Shown in pieces: positions 24,289 through 36,600 of a stretch of DNA of 64,000 bases (the first letter of the stretch is position 1; each line of letters begins with the position of its first letter). A program made the translations under genes and the position numbers. The DNA comes from Morinoia aosen. Lineage: Eukaryota > Arthropoda > Malacostraca > Amphipoda > Talitridae. The stretch is taken from assembly GCA_030386875.1 (NCBI GenBank), contig CM059575.1, positions 17,322,293 through 17,386,292 on the forward strand. Direction: 5' to 3'. The notes beneath the pieces are model-generated. The model did not search any database and was not told where the DNA came from. It saw only the letters and a program-made list of their open reading frames with translations.

Positions 24289-27200
24289 CTATACAACAGA
24301 CAGTTTCCCAACTAAGCAATCGGACAGAGAGAGGTTGCCTGGGTTAGGACCAAAGAAATGTATACGCTCCTTCATGTGTGAAGGGCATTCAATAAGCAGG
24401 TATTTCCCGGTCAGGGACACTATGCAGTCGTCGCAATAAGGCGGTGCGCTGTTGTCCATTAGGTGTCCATGAGTCATTTGGGTGTGACCGATTCGTAGGC
24501 GACACAGGGTCATTCCCAGTGACGGTTGGGACACTGCGTGTTGGGGAACGGCTTGGTGCCGTTGTGAATGCTTCTGAGCTTGTTATTGACAATTGTGTGC
24601 CATTCTACGGTCCATGCGGTGGTCAGGGTTTTTCGAATGTAAGTTTTCAAGTCCGTTTGTGGTATACCAACATGATTTATTGGTCTGTCTTCTGTCGCAG
24701 CTCGAGCAGCTGCGTCGACGGCTTCGTTTTCGACAACTCCAACATCGCTTGGTACCCAAAATAAGAAGAATCTGCGGTGGCCATGGAAAAGTAATTCCTT
24801 AATCGTAGCAACTATAGGGTTTGGGTGGCGGATGTTGGTAATTGCTTATATGAAGCTTCTTGAATCGGTTGCGATAGTGACCGAGTTTCCGGGTAGCGTT
24901 GATGAGTATGAAATAGCATCACGGATGGCGAGCAGGTCAGCCGTGTAGTGGGATGCAATGCTCTGGATTCGCGTTGCGACTGCTCGGTCACCATGTTTGT
25001 AGCCGTACGCGACACCTTGTTCGGTTTTCGATCCGTCTGTGAAGATGATTGTATTTTGTACATGCCTCGCACAATGGTCTATAAAGGCTGAACGTAGTAC
25101 CAGAGCTGCAAGGCTTTTAACTGGGGAAGAGCGGAACCCTCCGGTTGCGATGCGTATAGCTGCGTTTTGGATAGTTGATATGGACTGTAGAAGTGTAGGA
25201 CAAGCAGAGGAGTATGCTTCAAGCCCGTAATCTATTTTTGGTTTGATCAGCATGATGTATGGTCTGAGCAGAGTGATGCGGTCTGCACCTCACCTCTTTT
25301 GGGAGATGTGTTTTAGGTTATTCAAACTTTGGATACATGACTTTTTTAGTTGCATTATGTGTTTACGCCATATTAGGCTACTTTCTATGCAAAGACCAAA
25401 GTAATTGTGATGTGCTACGCAGGTTATTGGTTCATTGAGGAGGGCCAGATTCGGGGCGAGTTTCGGTCAGTTCTGCTTTCTGCACATATGCACACATTTG
25501 GTTTTGGGTGTTGAAAAACGGAATCCAGTTTCATGCGTCCATTTCTCAAGTGTTTTGAGGCCCAACTGGAGTTGTCGCTCTACTCCCCTTGTCGATGGTT
25601 CGGATGCATAAATCATGAAGTCGTCAACGTACAGCGAGGAACGGACTGATTGTGGGAGGTTGGTGCCGATGCCATTAATGACGACCATAAAACAAAGGCA
25701 GCTGAGTACGCTACCCTGCGCCACTCCGTTTACCAGTGTTCGCGACTCTGAGAGGTCGCGCCCAAATCGCACCTGTATTTTCCGGTCAGCCAAAAATTCC
25801 CTGATGAATAAGGGGAGGAGAATTCACAGTTCATACCCGTGTAGCTTCTTAAGGATTCCATATTTCCAAGCTGTATCGTAAGCTTTTTCAATGTCGAACA
25901 TGATCACCATGGAGTGCAAACGGAAGGCGATGGAGTTTTGGAGCTGACTTTCCAGTTGAACTAGGGAGTCCGTGGTACTCCTGTCCGCTTATATCCGCTC
26001 AATATATCGTTATATATCCGCTCGATTCCAGGGCCCACATGAAGCGCTCGTTGACCATCTTCTCTAGCAATTTGCAGAGACATGAGGTTAATGAGATAGG
26101 TCGGTAAGATTGCGGATCTTTGGATCTTTATTAGGTTTAGGGAAAGTGAGAATAATTGCGGTGCGCCATTGGTTAGGGATAGAAGAGGTGTCGTAAATTT
26201 TATTATACAGACGGAGGATAAGGTTTTGTAGGCTTGAATGACTGTGCTTGATCATGGAGTACGTGATCTCGTCGATGCTGGGCCCATAATGCCTTGTCGA
26301 TGCTGGATCTCGCCTAAAAGCCGTAATATAGATTTGTATGCAGTTATGTTGAAGGGTGCGTTATACGGTCGAGTGTTGTAGAGCCGAGGAGTCGGTTCTC
26401 GGTCTCTCTCTTATGTCTTGCAAATTGAGGGGAGATATTAGTCGGGCTGGAGGCCTGGGAGAAGGTCTCGGCGAGTAGGTTGGTGACGTCCCACTGCGAT
26501 GCTAGTAGCGGCGAGCCTATCCCATTCGAGTACAGAGATGGTGAAGGTCGACAGCATATTTTCCAGATATTTTGTTGATTTTCTTCCAGATTTGGCGGAG
26601 GCTGGTGTGCCGGTTCAGGGTAGACACAAATGCTTTTCCTGAGTTCTGCCGGCATTGACTAAAAACCCAGTGGGAACGGGCTTTGGCTTTATTTTAAGCT
26701 ATTTCATTAATTAAGGTGTAGCGATTTTTTAATATTCGTTCCGCTAGTTTTCTTTCGGCTTTAGCCAGCCGGAACTCCTCGCACCACCACGGCACGGGCG
26801 GTCTTTGCAAAGCTTCTCCACTACGGGGTATGGACGCTTCCGCAGCCTCGCGTATTTTACTTTCAATGAGGGTAACTAATACCTCGATTGATGTTCGCTC
26901 GAGGGAAGCTCCTCATTGTCCACCGCGGTAAGCGTCTCAAAAGCCTCCAGTCTGACACTCTTGTGACGAAGCGCGATGGTTGTCCCGTGCAGACATGTTG
27001 TTCCAGGATGGTTATTTCAATGGGATAGTGATCGCTATCATATAGAGAGTCACGGACTTTGTACGACAAGTCTGCAATGCAGCCGGGTGAGCAGAGAGAC
27101 AGATTTCTGCGGGAGTATGTATTGGTTTGGACGTAATAGTGCGTGGGGTTGTTGATTAGGAGACCTTCAGGCATTCGGCCTCGGAGGTTTGTTAGGTTTT

Positions 27201-27620
27201 CTCCCCATAGCTGGTTTCTGGCATTCATGTATCCCAGCAGCAAGAACGGCGGGTGCAATTGTTGAATGAGATTAACCATTTGTTATTTTCGTATTTGATG
27301 ACGAGGAAGAAAAATAGAACATATAGTGTATTGTTTGCCAAGGTAAAGTTTTACTGCGACAGCTTGAAGGTCGGTTTTTAATTGTAAATTATCAAAACTA
27401 ACCTTACGGTGTAAAAGAATTGCCGCACCTCGCTCGTGTCCGTCATCGCGAACTGGAGGCGACAGAACGAGCGAGTAATCAGCTGGTGGGCGAGTAGTTG
27501 GATGTTTGATAAGGGTTTCTTGTTGGCAGATGCATATCGGTTATATTGGTTTGAGCCATAGTTTTAGTTCTGATAATCTTGACTTATATGATCGTATATT
27601 CTATTGCATTATGCTGTTTA
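24289..27620 (-). pseudogene. LINE ORF2: endonuclease, reverse transcriptase, RNase H
   Basis: Domains in 5' to 3' order on the minus strand follow. AP-type endonuclease spans about 27600-26990 (QxNIRS with a stop at the Trp position, QQETL, GAAILLHRK, PFLLLGYMNARNQLWG, SDHYPIEI). Reverse transcriptase spans about 26300-25467 (AIILTFPKPNKDP, GVAQGSVLS, YVDDF). RNase H spans about 25253-24812 (IIFTDGSKTEQGVAYGY, TADLLAIRDAI, ATDSRS). The C-terminal HTQMTHG...C-X2-C...LIECP block is at 24289-24534. Stops and frame changes occur between nearly every block. Confidence 0.8.
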
Positions 27621-28360
27621 ACATTTTTTGCGAAAAAAAGGTGGGCTATTCAGCGCCGCGCTGAATGGGTTGTTTTCCCAGTCCAGTGCTAGCTGATGGG
27701 CGGATTGTTCCCTGTAATACAGGGATAGGCTCAAGATTTCTTTGTTTTAGGCCGTAATGATTGGTTCGACTTCTTGATAGGATCTGACCGCCCCTAGTTT
27801 TCATACATATAGCGTCCGCGTAGGTTCGGGGCGCTTCTGTCTGGCAGAATGTTGCGATGATGGTCTGGTACGTCCTTCTGGTTTGATTGGTTTCCATTTC
27901 ACACGTTTCCTCTGTACTGTCGTAGTTAACCGAATGTTCGGGTAGCTTGTGGGCACTTTTTGGTTAGATTCGCCAGTTCGTCTATTGTTTTCGCTGTTTC
28001 TCCCTGTTTCGGTTTCTGTCCTAAATCAGGTTTCTCTCAGTTTAGGCACGGTGTCTGCATGGAAGTGAGGCTCGGCGCTTTCTTGACTCCTACGTTATCT
28101 GGCTGTTTTCGTGTTGGCTCTGTTAAGAGTTTGAAAGGTTTTCGAATTTGCGGTTCCCTCCGTCATCTTCGTCCGCCAGTGCTGCAAGCCGGCCTGAAAT
28201 TATGGTGTTAAGTTCCGTATGCCGCGATGAAGACGAACATGAGAGGTCGTCTTTTTTAGATGGGGTATATCTGGTGCCTAGAGGAGTTGTATTAGGGTTA
28301 TTCGAGTCTGATCTGTTTGTGACAAATCTGTAGGTTTTATTTTCTCGTGGGATCAGTCCC

Positions 28361-29865
28361 TCACTTTTTCATAGCTTCCGAAAGGGTGATGTGTTCTCTG
28401 GCTTGTGTAGCTGCAACCTCCGCTTGGAACTTATATGCGTCACAGTCGCTGCAACTCGATGGGTGGTCCCCACTGCAATTCACACAGGATGGGTCCTCTG
28501 CCCATGTTGTCATACGGTGTCCACTGGTTCCCCACCGTGCGCACACTTCCGTGGCACTACGCCAATTTAGCTTGTGTCCGAGTTTTTGGCATTTGATACA
28601 TCGCAGCGGTTTAAGCGCACACAGTTCCACAATCTCCCTATGCTAATCGGCCAGTGTGATGCGGGCAGGTAGTCTTGCATGAGCGAAAGTTATAATATAT
28701 CAGCTGGTGTTAACCAACTCTCCGTCTGCTCGCCTTCTCATTCGCTTTATCTTTTCTACTCCTTGGTCCTTTAGTTTCACGAGCAGTTCTTCTTCAGAAC
28801 TCTGCCCCATGGCATCGCTGAGGACAGTCCCCTTCACCGAGCTTAGTGTCCTATGGAGCTCCACCACCACAGGTACATTGTTTAATTTGGTCAACGTGCT
28901 CAGAGCACGACCTTTCTCTTCACTTTGCACCTCAAAATGTGTGTGTGTGTGTATGTGTGTGTGTGTGAGTGTGTTTATGGATATATACACACATGCATAC
29001 GTATGTGTACATATGTGTGTATATGGATATATATTTATATATATATATTTTTCTTTTTTTTTTTCATGCTACCTTAAAATGACACTTGTGAACATTGACC
29101 GAAACAAGCGATTTCATATATTATTTCCTGGCGTCAAGAATTGCGAAGTTTTATGTCCTGTACATGTAAACTGTCAAAAGTGTTTTCACCCCACAATGAA
29201 AATGCATCGTCCATGAAATTGTGTTATCTCTTACAATTATCATTACATGTATTATCAAATGTAGATTAAGCTAGATTAGGAGTTCATTGCCCTCAATCAT
29301 TTCTTTTGACTAGTGACACGAGTTTTTCAATACTCGTGTGTGTGTATCATCTAAGTGTATTAATTTTAAGATATTATAAAAACCAATGATGGTACTTTTG
29401 TACCATCTCTATTGGAAATAAACCGTTTTTCTTTCTTTTCTTTCTTTCTTTCAATTAATAGAGATGACCGGTTCATTTTTGAGATCTTCTTAGGGTTTCT
29501 CATTAACTTTTTTAATTCTTTATCTCTGATTCAAAGTTTACTCCTGAGAATGTCAAGACGTAGTAAGGAGGGAAGAATCGCTCCTTATTGAAAACGTCCT
29601 CCAGTGAGAGCAGTTGCTTTATTTTTCTTTCCTTGATCCAATTCCTCTTCATTTTGTTATAATTATTTTTTCTATCGACAGATTGAGGGTTTGCCTCTCT
29701 CTGGGGGTGGACGGGTGGCCGTAGCCCATCAGACGTTGAAAGACGAGTGGCAGCTTCGGCGTCGTTAGACGCATCATAATGGCCACGCCCAAAGCTAGGT
29801 TTGGGTGCGCGAGCCGCACCACTCTCCTTAGCACCAAGACCAGGCTGAGATCCCGCAGCAGTCAC
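28361..29865 (-). pseudogene. LINE ORF1 (gag-like), split by an insertion
   Basis: The N-terminal part (29865-29512) contains PPYYVLTFSGVNFESEI and, after a frameshift, NRSSLLI. The middle part (28934-28707) continues with EVQSEEKGRALSTLTKLNN and VELHRTLSSVKG. The C-terminal part (28630-28361) has zinc knuckles (C-X2-C-X4-H-type, CIKCQKLGH, then CARWGTSGH and CVNCSGDH). The two first parts are separated by the repeat at 28937-29453. The final frame lies in a different register, so at least two frameshifts are present besides the insertion. Confidence 0.75.
28937..29453. repeat. Dispersed repeat inserted in LINE ORF1
   Basis: A (TG)n/(TA)n microsatellite (28937-29050) is joined to about 390 bp (29055-29445) that recurs, at clearly high similarity and in the same orientation, at about 34700-35070 in an intron of gene B. 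The second copy also has TG/TA-rich sequence nearby (34380-34460). A CTTT-rich tail lies at 29430-29452. Its class is unknown. Confidence 0.7.
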
Positions 29866-30275
29866 GCTGGGCTTCTCAGCACTTCATTTTTTGGTTTCAC
29901 TCATAGTATTGGGTTTTGGTGGATGCACGACCGCGCTTAACCACTCCTTAAGGTGCAAAATTCATGCAGAGTGTGACCCTGTTGCGATGTTGCTGCTGTA
30001 GCAAGTCGCGCATCTTCGCCTAGGTGGCAGTCGTGCATCCATGGTGCCTGCTCTTTGCCGTAGCTCCCGACCTCAAGTGCCCCTGCCTTTATTATTTTAT
30101 TTTTTGAAATGAAATCAGGATAACCCAAAGACACAGGAATATGAAAGTGTAAACACAGAAATAACAGAAAATAAGCATTGAGGGAGACAGTCAATGGTCA
30201 AAGTCAAGAGCGACGCTGCCACCTCTCCGCGAGACCACTGAAGTGGTCTATCGGTGAGCGGCAGGCGTGGAGAGG

Positions 30276-30884
30276 AATTGCCATTGCATCTCGGTAATGT
30301 TTTGTCATATACCTTGCACTTCCGGTGAAAGAGCTGGGCAGAATGTATCTTCTTCCAGCTCTCTGGGCATCGTCTGCAGTAATTGCGTCGGCCAGACCGT
30401 TGTGAAGTTCAGCCCTTAGACTGGATTGGTTATTTCTTATGATCTGTAAACGACAAGATTGAATGTTTGCACATTAATCGACGCAGTATTGTTGGAAGAG
30501 CTAGTTCCCTCTATGCAAAATATTAATTTCAGCCCTTCTTTCTTGAGTCACATTATCTTGTGCAACTCGATGCTGTTCTGCATTAATCTGAAGAATTCCA
30601 TTCCTTCTCTCTTGAGATAAATTCGCTCGGGCAAGTCGATGCTGTTCGGCATCAATCTGAAAAATTTTATCCCTTCTTTCATGAGTTAGGCTTTCTCTAA
30701 CTACTCGGTGTTGCTCTGCAGCATTCCATATAATCGCCAAACGCCGTTCAAGGGTCAAGTTAGCTCTAGCTTCTCGTTGGCGAGCAGCATTGCTTCGTCT
30801 TACCATTTCGCATTGTTCGTCCGATAGTCTTCGGCATCTTTCTTGCTGGCTAAGTCGTGCTGCTTCTTTCTTACGGTTGGACAC
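30276..30884 (-). pseudogene. Helitron N-terminal region with 23-residue repeats
   Basis: From 30884 the minus strand encodes MSNRKKEAARLSQQERCRRL, then four degenerate units of about 23 residues around 'ERRxxIxxxxAEQHRxARxN', ending at a stop at 30501. After a frame change the Helitron blocks NNQSSLRAELHNGLADAI and LPSSFTGSARYM lead to DAMAI, exactly where the LINE is inserted. Such Arg/Gln-rich repeats are common at arthropod Helitron N-termini. They are probably basic, possibly nucleic-acid-binding, helices. Confidence 0.7.
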
Positions 30885-31338
30885 GTTTTAACCATGGGGG
30901 TCTTATTTTGCCGGAATTTTATTCTGAAATATCCTCTATTACCTCTTTGAAGCTTTCCAAGAAAATCACAATTCCGAAAACAATAACTCAATTATCAAAT
31001 TCTTTCGCCTTATTCTAAGTGGTTGCTAGGTTACTGGTCAAACTAATTTAAATCACTTAGTTTTGCATTAAAAATTGAAAATATCAATGCATCATGATGA
31101 ATTTCATCAGAGAAAAGTCAAAAGAAAAATTTCTATTTGTAAAAATAAACCGATTGTGTATTCTAGATACCATAATGCAAGTGAAAGGGAATTTAATCGC
31201 CACAGAAAATAATGCAATATAAGGATTTCTTGTATTTCTTAAGCTTTATTCTTGTTGATATAAAAGCTATCGATTAGAAGAGTGTGACAGACAGACGCTT
31301 GCACGGACGGACGGACTCTGCTCAATTATTATAGTACA

Positions 31339-31646
31339 CGAGTGCACACGGCCTGTCAAAAAAATGGCAGGATTAGATTTAGGACCAACTGAGCTTCATC
31401 ATGGCTTTCCCATGATTTCCCATGCTATTCTATGGCTTTCCAATACCTTCCCAAGTCTCAACCGCTGATATTCTATTTAACCCAACCCAACTTACCAATA
31501 CACGTGATATTCATTCCGACTTCCAATCTGCTGGGTTGAGGCACCGAAAATTGTGGAGTTGATGAAGCTTGTATCACAGATAGGCTCATCTCACACTTTT
31601 GGCTGGTAGGTGTGACACACGGACGCGTTTTATAATATAAGATAGA
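31339..31646 (-). mobile_element. Non-autonomous Helitron, about 310 bp
   Basis: On the minus strand it starts TCTATCTTATATTATAAAAC followed by GCGTCCGTGTGTC, a common animal Helitron 5' end. It finishes with a stem-loop (31352-31371, CCTGCC...GACAGG) and CTCG (expected CTAG) about 10 bases further. The presumed 5' end of the large Helitron begins immediately after it. Confidence 0.55.
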
Positions 31647-31956
31647 ATAGATAAAAGATAGATAGATTCGGAACAGCATTAACACTACATATGAGTGCGT
31701 TCAATTTTTTCTTCAAATTTTCTGTTTAATCCCGATGCACCTGCAAAGCGAGTTTATCAGCTAGTTTTATCATGTAATTTCTGTTTATAGTCATCATGCT
31801 TGAAGAGTACGTTCTTATTGCATTTATCTGCATAATTCATTAATTTACTCAATTAATTTAATTAAATGATTATTTAAACAACTAACAACGATTGTGATGC
31901 CCCACAAATTAATAAAGAAGGTGTTATTCATACTCTATTAAATAGAGCTCATAAGT
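31647..31956. other. No gene recognised
   Basis: AT-rich sequence between the Helitron pair and the Penelope fragment. Confidence 0.4.
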
Positions 31957-32905
31957 GTGCAGTATAGCTGGGCAAGTTTTCATTCAGAAATTCTTCGAGT
32001 TGAAAGATTGCTACCAAATAACAATTTTACAAATATTCTAGTTTACAGGATCATCAACAACTTTCTTGACCGAATTTTGAGCAGTGATAATAGTCCTGGA
32101 CTTGATACGCGTCTCGTAAATATTTTTCACGTAAAGCAATTAAATGCACAAGAACTACAAAATTGACGAACGAGTTTTCAGACATATTATTTAAAATTTT
32201 GTAAAACCTATAGATCTTGAAACTGCCATTAAAGTGTGTGTATATTACAAAAATCGTAAAATCAATGATCTCTCGATAAAGAATAATATTTTCGGATCCA
32301 GGGTCAGTGATCTAGAGCAAGTCAATGTGATTTATGAGTTAAAATGTGACAGAAGAGAATGTAAGTCTCCTACTAAAAGGTACATTGGCATGACTAGGAA
32401 GATCCTGAAACAAAGATTAACTGCGCACAAATACCAGGGTTCTATTTTCAATCGCTTCCGTGTTCTTCATAGTTCTGAGCCCTCGAATGAAGATCTTTAT
32501 TCGAAAACCAAAATTTTGTGTCATGAAGTTAAAAAAAGAACGTTATGAAACTATAGAAGCATTACATGTTCATAAATTTAAACCGGCCCTCAATGAAAAT
32601 ACTACCGATTTTTTTACTCAAAAACTATTCTGTAGCTTAGAAGTTTTAAACTTACGCTTGACTGTTCATTTTGCCCTTGCTTTTGGTGCCTTAAACATTT
32701 AACTGTTGTTTAATATTAACTAATCGTTAAGCGATTTATATTCCTATTGTACGAGTTATTTGCCTCTAGTCATCTTGCAACGTAATCTGTTAGTTTTTTA
32801 TATCGTGTGAGTCTGTTTTTTGCATTTGATTTGCATTTTTTCATCATCGTGACAGTAAAATTTACTCTGTATTCTTCAGCCTGATGCTGATGATGTTCGT
32901 GCATC
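31957..32905 (+). mobile_element. Penelope-like element, 3' fragment
   Basis: The first part (31957-32166) encodes a segment like the end of a Penelope reverse transcriptase (ILRVERLLPNNNF, FLDR). The second (32234-32548) encodes a GIY-YIG-type endonuclease: VIYELKCDRRECK, RYIGMTRKILKQRLTAH, KTKILCHEVKK. A frameshift at about 32540 moves the last block (ALHVHKFKPALNENTTDFF) to another frame. A 3' UTR with GATGATG and CATCGAAACG follows. The element is 5'-truncated and inactive. Confidence 0.75.
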
Positions 32906-33420
32906 GAAACGTTGCTTTTTATAAATAGACCGTGATATCGAATTTTATAGAGCGAGTGTCTTAGTAAGTATGATAAAATAATTTTCTTAGTCTTTCAACG
33001 CGTGATGAACTGGAAAAATTCCGTAGGGTTGAAAAATTGGAAAATAATTTTTTTAAAATTTCTTAAGACTCCAGCATTTTTAAGAAATTAATTTTTTCTT
33101 CTTCAATCTTTTAGACTACTTACTAAGGATGGAGCTGGTCTCCAAAACTTGTTTTTAGAATCGATGCTTCGTAATTTTTTGTTTTTTAAACTTTGTGGAA
33201 TTCTAATAAATATGATCAAAGTACTCAGAGCAGTTTTCGTTTACAAGTTCCTAATGATCATTCGCTTAAAGAAAAACGAACTTTGTCCTGGGTGGAATGT
33301 CCCTTTACAATTTCCATTTCGTCGTGGATTTGCGATACTAAGACACTTTCAAAAGAGAGGAACGACAAACGTCTGTTGACTTCCACTGAAAATAGGATAT
33401 AAGACGCAACGAAGAAAGTA
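32906..33420. other. No gene recognised
   Basis: AT-rich sequence between the Penelope fragment and the 3' end of gene B. Short direct and inverted 'cttagtaagta' copies occur near 32958 and 33117. Confidence 0.4.
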
Positions 33421-33423
33421 TAC

Positions 33424-33429
33424 TTTATT
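33424..33429 (-). terminator. Poly(A) signal of gene B
   Basis: AATAAA on the minus strand, at the position equivalent to that of gene A. Confidence 0.6.
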
Positions 33430-33630
33430 AATCACAATACTCAAATTTTCAAGAAAGTACATACGGTAATCGATTATTTACTAACCTTGAAACTCAAGAA
33501 ATTGTGCAGCTAATTCTCCAATAGAAAGCAAAATTTTCTTTATAATTCAAATTCCAATATTTTTTGTAAAATTCAAAACCCTCAGTCGACAGTAAGGTGT
33601 TCATAAGCTTGTAAAACGTTAAAGTTTCTT

Positions 33631-36600
33631 CTACCAGAGGAAATCCGATCCCTGGTCGAGCACGGTGCGGGCCCAAATGACGCTGTACATCTTGGCGGAG
33701 TCCGACGAGTACGGAAGATCATTTCTGAAGCCACTGAGCTCAAACTCGTCGGCGTTCTGGCGGAGGTCCTTCTTGATGCAAGCCTGATACACGCCTCCAG
33801 TGACGCACTTGGAGAAGGTGGACCAGCGCATCAGCGCGGGGGTCAGAGGGAACGCGATTTCGTTCAGAGGCAAGCAGCGCTGAGAAAAGTATTGAAATGT
33901 TCAGCATCATACTTGGGAATAGACGGGTTGAAATTTTGGTCAAGATAATATATGAGATACACCTCTTGTATCATTGAAATACTTAGGGAAAGCGATCTCA
34001 TGAGTGTAAAGTAACTAATTCTCAAGATTTATGTCAAACGACGGACTTAGCCAAAATATTTTTTCGCGTACACCGTCATTTCAATTCATACCTATTTCCA
34101 GAATTATTACCTTTACCGATGATATCTAGATCTAACAAAAATTTAACGTCACCATCACACTGTTTCCAGTGTAAAATTTACTCATGGATCTCCTTTCGTT
34201 ACAATGTTCAATTAAACATCGTTACAGTATTTTATTAGAAATTGTAAGCAGCAACACATACTCAAAAATTGTAACGAACTTCCTTTGCTCATTATCCTAT
34301 ATTTCAGTACATCGCACAGCATTTTTGTAGAACACATATGTATTGTGATTGCCTTGATGCATAGATATGTATTTTTGTATGTGTGCGTGTTAGGTTCATA
34401 GATGTGCATGTATATGTGTATATATGTACATGTATGCTATATGCACATAAGTGTGTACTCAACTAAAAACCAGCATTTGAACTAGAGAGACCGGTCTTTT
34501 TCTGTTCACTCTCAACTTGTAACATTACCTAATTCATCATCTCTTTATTATTGTAAAGCAAAGAGGTAAAAACTATAAATTTGTTGTGTGATCATCCATT
34601 CACATTTAAATAAAATGCTTATCAACTAATAACCGTTATGTTTAAAAATTTTTAACTAGAAAAACAAAACTTGTAATTTTCGTGGTCCTCATGGTTGTAT
34701 TTTTTTATGCTTCCCTGAAATGACATTTTTGAACATCTGTCGAAACAAGCAATTCTAATGTTATCTCCTGACGTCAAAAAATCCAAAGCTTTATGTCATG
34801 TACATGTAAACTGCAAAAGTGTTTTCACCCCACAATGAAAATGCATCGTCAATGAAATTGTGTTGTCTCTTGTGATTACAATTACATGTATCATCAAATG
34901 TAGATTAAACAACATTAGAAGTACATTGCCCTTAATCATTTCTTCTCGACTAGGGACATGGGTATTACAATACTCATATGTGTGAATCATCTAAGTGCAT
35001 TTACTTTAAGATATTTTGAAAACCAACGATTGATCATGCATCATTGGAAATAAAATGTTCTTCTTTTTCTTTTCTACTTACCGCCATGGCCTTGCAATTG
35101 TTGATGTTGTTGACGAGATCATTCTTGAATTCAGAGTCGACACCAGTAAGTGCGTTGGTGGAGGAAATTAAATTATTATAGATCAGCTCATCTCTGTCGT
35201 CCAGCTGGAATAAAAAAAATTGACTCATTACCACGTCATAAGATTCGTGCAATCGACTATCATTTACTTTAGATAAAGCCATGTACACACTGATATTTTA
35301 TTCTATTTCTGGATATTAAAGTAGCCAATAGCACTGTGATAATTAAATAATAGTGCTCTCTCAAGATATTTCATGCTCATGTCAACCAAATAAATGCCGT
35401 GTATTTTATAACACTTTCAGTCTCAGTAATTTTTCATCATCAGAATATGTTTTACGTATTATTGATGTGAAGGAAGCTGCTGCCTCAAGTTCTTTCCGTT
35501 ATGTAGTACGTAAAAGAGAACAAACAATTTTTGCGTATCAATAAATATCATAAAGGTACTTCATTACACCTGAAATTCCGGTATACGTATCTCATAGAAA
35601 CCACAAGTTGAATGGAAAATCTAAGAAAAATAATAAACTATTCATTCAGAATATGCCTTTCAGGGATCAAGATAAATAAGTAAAAGTAGCATATTAAATA
35701 AACTCACTACTATTGGCAAAATGCTCTTGAGTAAAACACTCGGAACAACAGTGAAAAGGAAGTAATAAGTAAACCAGAACAACATCCTAATACGTTCAGA
35801 AATATAGTGGGTAATCTTAAAATATGACCAAATTCATACTAAACACATATACAAGATCATTTATCAAAAAAGTCAAAATTGTACATGAATGTAAATTAGG
35901 AAGATACCAATAAACAGTTCTGAAGAAATAACGAAATGATTAAGTACATTTGTTGCAGCCTACGTTCTCCAAAAACAGATCAAATAAATAAATTTCTCTC
36001 GATGTAGAGCGCAAACATTAACTAATGCGCTCTGAATGAATGATATCATCAAGCCTCACACTCAGTTCGATGCTATGCCACTAATGGTTATAATCATCGT
36101 TTGGTGGGTTACAATCGTTCCTTGCAGTGTTTCACTTCAACATAGAGCGAGGTAATCATAATCCATGAATCGATGCATGACTCACGTGACCGAGATGACG
36201 AAGGACGCAAGTTAGGTTGGAGGTCTTGGCCATAGCTCTCTTGCTGAGGTAGCGTACCATCTCTTCCGTGAAGTACGGCTTCTCCTGGAGGTTCTGTGTG
36301 TACGGGACCAATGAGTACAAGGAATGGAGAAGTAACATCCTGATCTGTTTTGCGACACTGAAAATATACCGACGGAGAGACAAATATTTAGATATATTTA
36401 AGCTACCAAAGTGCATATTGTTGAATCCCGCAGCACTAGTCTGGTATTGCTTCGACTTCATAGATCCTATGAAGTCACCTATCTACACAAGTCTTTCCAC
36501 TTGAGCGCCTTGATTTGAGCGATGATGCTGCTGCTGCTGATGTAAAGTGCGAAAACGTGCCTTGCATTATTTTAACTGAAAATTTTATTGATGGGTAAGC

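Larger units (their letters stand above)
23222..30275 (-). mobile_element. I-clade LINE, 7.05 kb, inserted in the Helitron
   Basis: Bounded by a perfect 14-bp target duplication AATTGCCATTGCAT (23208-23221 and 30276-30289). On the minus strand the order is 5' UTR, ORF1 (gag with zinc knuckles), ORF2 (AP endonuclease, reverse transcriptase, RNase H), long 3' UTR, and a (TAA/CAA)n tail at 23222-23258. Presence of RNase H and the simple-repeat tail fit the I group better than Jockey proper. All ORFs are broken. Length is inflated by about 0.5 kb by an insertion in ORF1. The stretch 23260-24285 is 3' UTR-like or unassigned, with a GC-rich block at 23625-23830. Confidence 0.85.
17672..31337 (-). 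mobile_element. Autonomous Helitron (RepHel), decayed, with two nested insertions
   Basis: Minus-strand coding traces run in order: N-terminal repeats (30501-30884), a pre-Rep region (30276-30430), the Rep domain (22857-23207), a tyrosine region (22332-22628) and a PIF1-type helicase (21399-21779, and 17672-17883 after the Harbinger). The order is interrupted by a LINE between its TSD copies at 23208-23221 and 30276-30289, and by a Harbinger element at 17884-20781. The 5' end is probably near 31337, where the minus strand reads TACTATAATAATTGAGCAG, then repeated CCGT and GTCTGTC. The 3' hairpin and CTRR end were not located. Many stops and frameshifts make it inactive. Confidence 0.8.
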
